From: an uncultured Lachnospiraceae bacterium | GTDB taxonomy: Bacteria; Bacillota; Clostridia; Lachnospirales; Lachnospiraceae | Reading direction: 5' to 3' | Length of the DNA: 64,000 bases | Assembly: GCA_905234245.1 (NCBI GenBank) | Contig: CAJOGN010000002.1 | Location: 1 to 64,000, forward strand | The notes under the pieces: model-generated | The model's database searches: none | What the model was told of the DNA's origin: nothing | The model's input: only the letters and a program-made list of their open reading frames with translations | Position numbers and translations under genes: made by a program | Part shown: in pieces, positions 40,616-49,500 of the stretch | Numbering within the stretch: position 1 is the stretch's first letter | How the letters are laid out: each line of letters opens with the position of its first letter

Positions 40616-41208
40616 GAATTGATGAATTAGCTAAAGAGATTGCTAGTGCTAAAACAGAAAGTCAGAAGACTGGAATTATAAAGAAGCATGTAGTTAAAGA
40701 CTACTGCCCTATTGGAATGAAGTATGCAGTGCTTAGAGATATGCAAGAGAAATCTGTAGTTGAGGATAATAATGGTACAAAATATCTTGAGATGACTCTT
40801 CATAGAATTAATTACACTCTTGCTATTGTAATTCTGTATACAGACCTTGATTTACTGCTTAAGGAAGATGGTACTGTAGATGCATTTGGTTCTTATGATG
40901 TACTCATGTCAACACAGATTATGGGTTATCTGCTTAACCTTATTGGCGAAGTTGAGTACGCAGAACTTGAGTGTATTAACAAATCTCTGATGGATACATT
41001 TGATATGAAGAATAATTCCTTTAAATCTTTCATGGCAGACATCATGCAGAATATGGGTGTGATTATTGGTACTCTTGCTAATGATGGATTTAGTGAGTTT
41101 GGAAAGATTGTTGAAGATGAAAGCAAGATGAAGAAGTTCAGAAAAGAACTGGATTCATTCTTAAATAAATATACTGACAACGGTAAGGTTATCAAACCGA
41201 AGAAGTAA
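40612..41208 (+). CDS. putative tail assembly protein
   Basis: This 198-aa helical protein ('MRIDELAKEIASAKTESQKT' start) lies two genes before the tape measure, where tail assembly chaperones usually lie. No slippery-frameshift arrangement is visible. Assignment by position only. Followed by competing hairpins covering the next ribosome binding site. Confidence 0.45.
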   Translation: MRIDELAKEIASAKTESQKTGIIKKHVVKDYCPIGMKYAVLRDMQEKSVVEDNNGTKYLEMTLHRINYTLAIVILYTDLDLLLKEDGTVDAFGSYDVLMSTQIMGYLLNLIGEVEYAELECINKSLMDTFDMKNNSFKSFMADIMQNMGVIIGTLANDGFSEFGKIVEDESKMKKFRKELDSFLNKYTDNGKVIKPKK

Positions 41209-41215
41209 CATTAAC

Positions 41216-41250
41216 CCCTCCTAGTGAGGGATATTCTTTTATTAGGAGGG
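41216..41250 (+). promoter_or_regulatory. competing hairpins over a ribosome binding site
   Basis: CCCTCCTA (41216-41223) pairs perfectly with TAGGAGGG (41243-41250), which is the Shine-Dalgarno of the next gene. The same left arm can instead pair with GAGGG at 41226-41230. The two structures are mutually exclusive, so the element could switch translation of the downstream gene. Confidence 0.5.
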
Positions 41251-41257
41251 ATTGCCT

Positions 41258-41779
41258 ATGGCGGGTGTGATAGATAAGACTGACATTGAAGCCGATATCA
41301 AAAAATTTGTAGAAATATATTGTAAAACTGGTGCAAAAATAGCCGGGGAAGAATTTGAGAAAAGAGCAAAGAAAGCTATTCAAGCTTTTTATAACGATCA
41401 TTCTCCCAGTTGGTATCATAGAACTGGAAACATGCAACATTCTTTTAAAAAATATTACCATAATAATTCTGATATTATATATGGTGGTGTTCGGATAGGT
41501 ACTGAAGACATGGGGTCATATGGCTATGCATATAAATTCGGTGGTTGGCATAAAGTCCCCGGCCCATATTATCCATACGGACAAAATAATCCGTCAAGTA
41601 TTGTTGAAGGTGTTTGGAGGCATGGTGACAGAGTAACAGCAAAAGAATCTGAAGAACCATTAGAAGTATTAAAAAGAACGACTATACATAATCACCAACT
41701 CATTACATCAATCAAAAAAAGAGCCATGCAAGCCGCCTGTTCTGCGGGTTATAGCGTAATTCAACCGTATATGAATTAA
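41258..41779 (+). CDS. tail component (HK97 gp10-like position)
   Basis: This 173-aa protein starts at ATG 41258 after TAGGAGGG. It contains 'AIQAFYNDHSPSWYHRTGNM' and 'GYAYKFGGWHKVPGPYYPYG', which is typical of phage proteins with 'YxR.GN.' and 'VE.G...' patterns, as in tail-completion or minor virion proteins. Precise role uncertain. Confidence 0.5.
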   Translation: MAGVIDKTDIEADIKKFVEIYCKTGAKIAGEEFEKRAKKAIQAFYNDHSPSWYHRTGNMQHSFKKYYHNNSDIIYGGVRIGTEDMGSYGYAYKFGGWHKVPGPYYPYGQNNPSSIVEGVWRHGDRVTAKESEEPLEVLKRTTIHNHQLITSIKKRAMQAACSAGYSVIQPYMN

Positions 41780-41800
41780 CCGAGGAGGTGATGAAACAGA

Positions 41801-44220
41801 ATGGGAACAACTATTGATATTGTTCAAATAGGTTTTAAACTAAAAGACAATTCTAAAGCGATAAGTAGTAAGGTCTTTGCTGACCTACAGAGACTACATG
41901 AATTAGGGCAAATCAAGTTAGATATTGATGACAAAGGTGTTCAAAGTAAACTAGCCAACATTGCCCGAATGTTAGATAATCAACTTTACAGAGTGGACTT
42001 AGGTAGTATTTCCGCTGATTTCTTGAAAGGATTAGGAGATGTGTCTAAGACAGCAGAGCAACAGTCTGCTTCACTCCAAAAGTTCCATGATCAACTTGTT
42101 GCTATCTCATCTCTTCCTACTGACCAATTAGACAGACTTGCTAATATGCAAGCGGTTGATTGGAATAAGGTATTTCATATTAATACGGATGACATTGAGA
42201 GACAACGTGAACAAATTAAGCAATATGTAACAACCGAAGAAGAAGCAGTAAATAAATTAAAAGAATTACAGCAACAAGAACAACAGCTTAAAGCACAGAA
42301 ACAAGCTAATCCTTCTTTGGATGTTGATAAAGCTTTACAGAAGAATTACGAAGAACAGATCAAGTATATTGAGCGTATCAAGGCACTAAAAGCAGATGTA
42401 CAGAATTTTGACATAGAGGCTTATGCCAAGGGAAAGGGATTCTCTCTTATTCCGCAGGATACAATCAATAAAGTTCAGGAAGTAAATTCTCAACTTAAGG
42501 AGACAGTACAACTTATTAGAGATATTGGAAGTACAAAGGTAGCTTCTGATATTGGTACTGATACTCTTAAGTCTGGAATTATTCGTCAAAGAGTTGGTAG
42601 TCAGGTAGATAATTTCTTGGCTACTCATAGTGGACAGGGTGGAAGTAATAACCTTGGTGCAGATACTCAGGCACTTAAGGGTTCTATGGATGCTCTTAAA
42701 GGGAGTATTGATAATTTACAAAAATCAGTAGACGCACAAGGACAGGCATTAAATAATAGCATTACGAATCTGAATACAACTACTGGTAATGTCACTACTT
42801 CAGTTGATAATGCTACACAGGCAATTAATCAAATACCCGCTAGTATAAATACATTAAACACATCTATTTCTACTCTTGCTACTGAACTCCATAACTATAA
42901 CGGGAATAACAATAACAATAATAATAACAACAATAACAACAATAATAATAACAATAATAATAACCGTAGACCAAATAATAACAATAATCCCCCGCCGCCC
43001 GGTGGAGGTGGAAATGGTGGTGGAAATAGGCAACCGCCAAATAATCCCGGTGGTAATCAACAACCCCTTCCTGCCGCATTACAGCAATATCTTGATAGCT
43101 TAAGAGAAGAAATAAATCTTCAAAATCAGTTGATGGCAATTACTGACAATAGGCAACGTGCAGAAACACAAATGTATCTCAATGCCGCTCGTAGATCGAG
43201 AATGAGAAACGAGCGAGTTGTTATGAGAAACATAAGACCGAATGGGAGTGCCGCACCAAGATATACTGATGAAGAATTGGCTCGTGCTGAATTTGGCGTT
43301 ACTTCTATAGCCTATACATCTCGTCTTGCAGGATATGCCAATAGAGCGCAAACACTATATGATAATTCTGGTAATAAGACAAATGAATATAGGCAAAGTC
43401 TACAGGAAATTGTTAATTTAGTTAATCAACTTAATAGAATGGGGCCGTATGATGCTTTTACGGCACAAGATATTAATGATGCAGAGCAACTAGAGCAAAG
43501 GATACAACAGATTTTTAATCTGTTAACAAACTCAAATAATAAAGATAGATTTGAATTAGTACCAATGAAACGCCTTGAGGCTATGAGGGCTAATTTTGAG
43601 AAGTTCGTAAGCAATAATTCAAATGGGCAAGAAATGTTTGGTGCTGATATAGAAAATATCAGGAACCAATTTGAAGCCTTAATGAATAATCCCGGCACAG
43701 CTTCTAGAGAGGCGGTTGACGCTTTAAGTACCTCTATCTCAAGATTGAATACAGAGATGATTAGAGCCGGAAAGACTGGCAAATCATTCTGGGATTCATT
43801 TAAGAGTAGAATGACCAACCTTGGAACGTATATTGGTTCGTTCATGTCATTCTATAGGGTTATTAGTATTGTTAAAGAAACAGCCGCAACTGTTGTTGAT
43901 TTAAACTCTAAGTTAGTTGAACTTTCTAAAGTATCTAATACAAGCATTGGTGACCTTGAAAGACAGTTCAATGAATTTAGAGAAATATCAGTAGATGTAG
44001 GTGGTACTATCTCAGACACAATTCAAGCTACGGCTGATTGGTCTAGAAATGGTCTGTCTCTTCCTGACGCAAAAGAACTCGCAAGAGTTGCTCAAATCTA
44101 TAAAAACATTGGTGATGGTATTGACATCAATCAAGCCAATGAATCTCTAATTTCTACTATGAGAGGCTTCAATATCGAAGCGAAGGATTCGTTAAAAATA
44201 ATTGACGCTATAAATGAGGT
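41801..44220 (+). CDS. tape measure protein, exon 1
   Basis: First 806 codons of a 3300-aa tape measure protein in four exons (41801-44220, 45822-45972, 46235-46283, 46553-53835; 9903 bases, divisible by three). Residues 1-340 are coiled-coil; about 366-425 is low-complexity Asn run then Pro/Gly; the end has the conserved core 'YIGSFMSFYRVISIVKETAA ... VVDLNSKLVELSKVSNTSIG ... TADWSRNGLS' typical of Gram-positive phage tape measures. It sets tail length and is expelled at DNA entry. Confidence 0.88.
42897..42963 (+). repeat. AAT/AAC trinucleotide tract coding for poly-Asn
   Basis: About 22 consecutive Asn codons (alternating AAC and AAT) encode a homopolymeric run in the tape measure protein, followed by 'RRPNNNNNPPPPGGGG'. 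It is likely a flexible linker and a slippage-prone site. Confidence 0.9.
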
Positions 44221-45821
44221 TTAGCGGCCCTCTTATCCAAAATCAGAAATATGGATAGGATGCGAAAATCCCAAACTGCTGGGACACCCTAAAGCTAACT
44301 AGCCTGATAATATTGGGAGTCGAAAGACAGAAATAAGTAGTTAGATGGTATATGGTGAGAAAAAGCGTATTAATACGTCCTAAGTACCGTAACAATGGGC
44401 AATCAGCAACCAAGTCCACATATGTGGAAAGGCTCACAGACTTTAAGGGATGGTGCGTTTCTGAATATACCGCACAGATAGAAAGTCGAGCATCTGCGAA
44501 AGTAGATGTGTCATATTTGAAGTAATATGAATTGGCTAGGAGTAAAATATGAAAAAATACGATGTACACACAACAAGAAATATTACACTTGAACAATGGT
44601 GTAAAGATAATAATGTATTAGATGTTCTTGAAAGATGGGATTACGAATTAAATGATAAGAAACCATCTGAGATTGTTAATTTATGGCAAGGTAAATATTG
44701 GTTTAAATGTCAAGATGGAAAACATGAAAGTCAATTACATTACATTGGAAATATAATTAGAATAGGATATGTTCCCAAATGTTTTAAATGCAGAAGTTTT
44801 GGATGTTGGTGTGAAGAAAATAACAGAAAGGATTTATTGAACAGATGGGATTATGAACTGAATAATAAATCTCCTTATGAAGTCTTTTTTACAACTACTG
44901 ATAAGTATTATATGAAATGTCCAAAAGGCATACATCCAAGTGAGTTAAAGAACATTGGGAATATGATAAAACAATATGGTAGTTCTAGATGTGATGGGTG
45001 TTATTCCATAGGTCAATATGGGATTGACAATATTGATAAAGACTTTATACAAAAGTATTGGTCACAAAATAATACTGAAGACCCAATGCTGATTAATAGA
45101 AATTCAAAAAAAAAGGTTTTGATGAAGTGCGTAGAAAATCCAGAACATGGGGAATACCCAATTTCTTGTGCCAATTTCTATAAAGGGAAAAGATGCCCAT
45201 ATTGCTCTAAAAAGAAAATGTTTATTAAAGATTCTTTGGGATATCAGTTTCCACAGATATTTGATATATGGGTAGAAAATAAAAGAACTCCATATGATGT
45301 TTATCCACAATCAAATATATTTGTATATTTAAAATGTGAAAAACATGGACAATATAGAACAAAACTTACAAGTGCATATCAAAGAGGATTTAAATGTCCG
45401 AAGTGCATGCGTGAGTTACATGAGTCAAAACTTCAACGTAAAGTTAATGAATATTTATGTAGTTTGTATGACACAGTAAATCATGAATTTGAATGTAATA
45501 TTATAGCAACAAATCCCAAAACCAATTATAAATTGCCATATGATAATGAAATACCAGAAATCAAATTAATAATAGAAGTTAATGGGGGACAGCATTATAA
45601 AGCTAGTTCCTATTTTTATGGTGAAAATCAAGAAGAAGCCAATGAAAAATTTAAACAACGCCAAGAACTTGATAAGTTAAAAATGGAATATGCATTAAAT
45701 CAAGGATATGAATTTCTTGTAATTCCGTATTGGGCAGATGATAAAAAAGAAACATGGAAAATGCTAATCGATGATAAAATAAATTCAATTACTCACCCCT
45801 AGCCAAATGAGTATAGAATTG
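44221..45821 (+). ncRNA. group I intron 1 of tape measure gene
   Basis: Classic core: 'AAACTGCTGGGACACCC', 'GTAACAATGGGCAATC', 'CAGCAACCAAG' and 'CACAGACTTTAAGG', as in canonical group I ribozymes. The 5' exon end is GAGGT. The 3' site is after G45821, giving NEV-ANTQPIDSGGIGEALKRS, a sequence expected for this conserved tape measure region. A homing endonuclease gene lies in its distal half. Confidence 0.88.
44549..45802 (+). CDS. intron-encoded zinc-ribbon/Vsr-like homing endonuclease
   Basis: This 417-aa protein has several repeated treble-clef/zinc modules (CFKCRSFGCWC, RCDGCYSIGQYG, CPYCSKKK, CPKCMRE) alternating with 'DLLNRWDYELNNKSPYEV'-type repeats. A C-terminal nuclease core follows: 'IPEIKLIIEVNGGQHY' with Glu/Gln/His, then 'YEFLVIPYW'. 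This matches EDxHD (Vsr-related) phage homing endonucleases. SD TAGGAG. A third nuclease family in this window. Confidence 0.8.
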   Translation: MKKYDVHTTRNITLEQWCKDNNVLDVLERWDYELNDKKPSEIVNLWQGKYWFKCQDGKHESQLHYIGNIIRIGYVPKCFKCRSFGCWCEENNRKDLLNRWDYELNNKSPYEVFFTTTDKYYMKCPKGIHPSELKNIGNMIKQYGSSRCDGCYSIGQYGIDNIDKDFIQKYWSQNNTEDPMLINRNSKKKVLMKCVENPEHGEYPISCANFYKGKRCPYCSKKKMFIKDSLGYQFPQIFDIWVENKRTPYDVYPQSNIFVYLKCEKHGQYRTKLTSAYQRGFKCPKCMRELHESKLQRKVNEYLCSLYDTVNHEFECNIIATNPKTNYKLPYDNEIPEIKLIIEVNGGQHYKASSYFYGENQEEANEKFKQRQELDKLKMEYALNQGYEFLVIPYWADDKKETWKMLIDDKINSITHP

Positions 45822-45972
45822 TGCTAACACACAACCCATCGATAGTGGAGGTATTGGAGAAGCCCTCAAGCGTTCAGCCGCATCGTTTCAAGCGGCAAAC
45901 ACAGATTTAAATGAAGCAATCGCCTTAATCACGGCGGCAAATGCCGTAACCCAAAATCCGAGTAAGGTTGGT
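45822..45972 (+). CDS. tape measure protein, exon 2
   Basis: A 151-base internal exon reading (V)-ANTQPIDSGGIGEALKRS-AASFQAANTDLNEAIALITA-ANAVTQNPSKVG. 'GGIGEALKRSAASF' and 'ALITAAN..TQNPSKVG' are hallmark tape measure sequences. It ends at GGT (phase 0). There is no start codon with a ribosome binding site, so it is not an independent gene. Confidence 0.85.
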
Positions 45973-46234
45973 GTCTAAAGATTGCCAACATTAAAAGTAG
46001 CTATATCGGTTAATAACCAGAGATGGTCAAGACCGAGCAAAGACTTGTGAAAACAAGAATGCGTAGAGACTGTAATGGTTTGTATGGCAACATACAGACC
46101 TTCGCTACTCTCCTACCAATTTGTAGGATGAAGATCCAGTCCGAACCCACACTATAATCTAACAATGAAATGTGGGAGTATGCCAGAAATGACATACCGC
46201 TATGTTCAAAACATAGTCATAAAGTAACAGAATG
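45973..46234 (+). ncRNA. group I intron 2 of tape measure gene
   Basis: A 262-base intron. The exon end GTTGGT pairs perfectly (six pairs) with GCCAAC 11 bases into the intron. P7-like 'AGAGACTG' pairs with 'CAGTCCGAACC'. It ends 'AGTAACAGAATG'. Its 3' half ('TATAATCTAACAATGAAATG ... GCCAGAAATGAC') is closely similar to that of the next intron, so one was copied from the other. Confidence 0.85.
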
Positions 46235-46283
46235 AACATGTGGAAGACGGTTTCGGCTAGAATAAGAGGTGCGGACGTAGAGT
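46235..46283 (+). CDS. tape measure protein, 49-base micro-exon 3
   Basis: Encodes NMWKTVSARIRGADVE plus one base of the next codon. 'MWKTVSARIRGA' is the most conserved element of Gram-positive tape measure proteins. The exon is flanked by introns on both sides, so it is only decoded after two splicing events. Ends with GAG-T (phase 1). Confidence 0.85.
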
Positions 46284-46552
46284 GAACTTTTAGCTCCCCT
46301 ATTTGGTGACAAATAGGTAAACAGACAGCTTAAAACGGAGAAACCCCAGAGATGGGCAACACCGTGGGTAAGACTGAGAAACCAGATCCTGTAACGATCA
46401 CAGAAGTATGAGCAATCATACCTCATATGCTGTCCAACTCTATGAGTTGAAGATATGATCTGAACTGCAAATATAATCTAATAATGAAATTGCAGAGATA
46501 GGCAGAAATGACCTATCCTTTATTGTATTTAACAATAAAAGTAACAAATCTG
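46284..46552 (+). ncRNA. group I intron 3 of tape measure gene
   Basis: A 269-base ORF-less intron. The exon end GAGT pairs with GCTC about 10 bases in. 'GAAGATATGATCTGAACTG' is the P7 region, and the 3' part duplicates intron 2. It ends 'AGTAACAAATCTG'. The joined codon T-TA gives Leu and the product reads ADVE-L-KEMGEDTEGMVESS, as expected. Confidence 0.85.
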
Positions 46553-49500
46553 TAAAAGAAATGGGTGAAGATACCGAAGGAATGGTAGAATCATCCGCAA
46601 AACTCCGTGACCTCGTAAAAGGAATGACTGGGTTTGATATCATGGAAGATGAACAAACCTTCAAGTCAATCTACGAAATCATTGTTGGTATTGGAGAGAA
46701 ATGGAAAGACCTTTCAGATATCCAACAAGCTAGTCTTCTTGAAAAATTAGCGGGTAAAACACAAGCTAACACACTTGCTTCTGCCCTCAACAACATAGAC
46801 ATCCTTAAAGAAGCATATGAATCAGCAGAAGAATCTGCGGGTTCAGCTTTACAAGAACAAGAAAGATTTGAAGAAGGACTTCAATATCATCTTAACCAAT
46901 TTAATATTGCAAGAGAAGCACTCTCTCACAATATTATGGATTCCGAATTAGTAAAATTCTTTGTAGACCTTGGTACTATTGGAGTAAAAGCTATTGATGC
47001 TGTTACTCAAGCAGTAGGTGGTTTATCAGTTGCTATATCGGGATTAATGCTTGCAAGAGGTTTAGCAAGTGGACAAGGAATACTGTCCTTATTTAATAGT
47101 CTTGGAAGTGTATTAAGTGAATTGGTATTTGTGAACGGTTCTATAGCCCTTGAATCAGCGGGACTTACCACAATGGCAGATGGCTTATTAGGAATTGGTG
47201 CGGCAGTTCCTCACGTTGCTATGGCTGTTGCCGCTATCACTGCTTTATCAGCCGTACTTACAGCAGTATATAAAAAGTATGACGATTCCGTTCATAAATA
47301 TGAGAAGTCTTCTCAAGCGTTAGATAAAGCGACATCTTCTCTTACTGAAAAGAAAAACGAGATAGATGACTTAAATAGTAAATATGAAGATTTACAGAAA
47401 CAGATAGAAACCTTAAATTCTCTTGATGGAGCGAAGCTTGCAAGAGATGGTGAAAAAGAACGTCTAGAAGCTGAAAGTAAGGAACTTCAGAGACAAATTA
47501 CACTCAAAGAAGCGGCGGCTAAACTGGATGCCGCTGAAGCTTATAATGCAAGTAAGGAGGTCTTTGATAGTACCGTACAAGGCCATGACAGTTTTGATGT
47601 ATCTGCCGTAAGAGCGGGAATGACAAGAAGCGAATATCTACATTCTATAGGACTAGAATCTTCTGCTTCTCCTCGTTTAAATATCAAAGATGCCATTCCT
47701 GCGGAGTTTAAGTATTATCAAGCACTTCTTGAACAGAGAAAGCAAATCGAGGAAGACATTGACAAGCTTTCAACAGATGAAGATGGCAAGCATAATTCAG
47801 AAAAAGCTAAAGAAAACTCAGATGAAATTAATGAGTTAAATAAGCAAATACAACAGAATGAACAGGCTACTACTGCTTCTAAACAATCCATTATTGAATG
47901 GTCTAATTCATTACAAGAAGCCGCAGAAAGTATCAAGACATACGAAGAGTACGGTTATATTCTTACGGATGATGATAGAGCGACAATACAATTAGCACAA
48001 AGCACCAGAGAACAAGTTGATGCCATGCTTGAATCCGAACAAGCTACTGGTGGTGCGGCTGATGCTCAAGGTAAACTGGCTAATTCTATTATAAAAACAT
48101 CTGAGCAGATGACCAAACAGAAAGCCAAGATAGACCAACTGTTAGCTGATTATAAAGAAATCCAACAGTTATCTCTAGGCTCTGATGGTGTTGATGTTGA
48201 ACTTGATGATGAACAACTTAAGAAGTATGGTGCGGCTCTTGAGTATGTAAATGGTGTATATCAGCTTAATCAGGAAAAGCTTCTTGAACTTGCTAATCAG
48301 AGAAATCAAACTGAAATAGATAGTTTGAATAATCTTAAGAAACAAGCTAGTCTGCAATATCTTCAGAATATCCAAGATATAGAAAGATATAATGAACTTC
48401 TTGCAGAAGGACAGAAGACACTTGAAAATGGTGACAGTATTGAAAGCCACATTGCTAATTTAAAGAATGATAATGCGGCTCTTTTACAGCAAACTGATAT
48501 ATATAGTTATTATATTAATCAACTTGAAAATGTTACCAGTGCATATCAAAGATGGCTTAATGTCTCCGGGCAAGAAGTTGATAGTGAAAGATTCACAGGT
48601 GTACAAGATGCGTCAAAATCTGCTCTTGATATTATTAAGAGCGGTAAAGTAGGAACAGAGAAATATCAAGTTGCACTTGATTTCTTAATTCCTGATGGCG
48701 TTGACCGTGAAGATGCAGACGCTGTTAAGAAATACATCAATAAGAATATTACCCCATACTTTACTGAAGATGAAACTGGAATCAAGAAATTCCTTAAAGA
48801 AGCAAGCAGTGAAGCAAAGGGTATCTTCTCGTATGACAGTAAAAGTGGTGAATATACCTTAAATGAGGGTATGACAACAGAAGAGATCATGAAACGTATG
48901 GGATGGTCTGAAGATGTTGTCCGTGCCATGTTTGATCAACTTAAGGTATATGGTGCAGATTTTGAGTGGGATGTTGAGGGTCTTCATACAACAGAAGAAC
49001 AGTTAATGCATACTGAATCCGAACTTGAGAAACTCAATCAAGAGAAGGAAAAGTATAATAATGAAGAATTCTCTGAAGAAAATGAAAAGAAGATAGAAGA
49101 ACTCAACGAAAAAATCGAAGAGGCAACCAAACATTCTAAAGAATTACGAGATGAACTCAAGCAATCCACTGTTGAGAAAATTGATAAAAAGATTGAAGAA
49201 AATGGTGGACTACAAACACTTTGGGGAGAAACAAAAAATTCAGGAAAAGATCCAAAGCAGATTAGTCAAGAACTTGTCAAAATGCTTGATATCAGCAGTC
49301 CTATTGAATTACAACTCTATACTGAGGACGCTGAGGAAAAGGTTAGAAATCTCCAAACAGAGATTCAAAAATTATATGAACAGCTTGGTAAAGGATCAAT
49401 CACCCAAGAAGAGTTTAATACTAAGTTAGGTGAAAAGACTGCCGACCTTGAGACGAAAGAAATGACCTTAGAGTTGCTTCAGCAAGTTATTCTTGAGGAT

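Noticed and set aside
44221-46552. Inteins in the tape measure protein instead of introns
   Set aside because: The intervening segments contain in-frame stops, and no intein blocks (Cys/Ser start, His-Asn end) are present.
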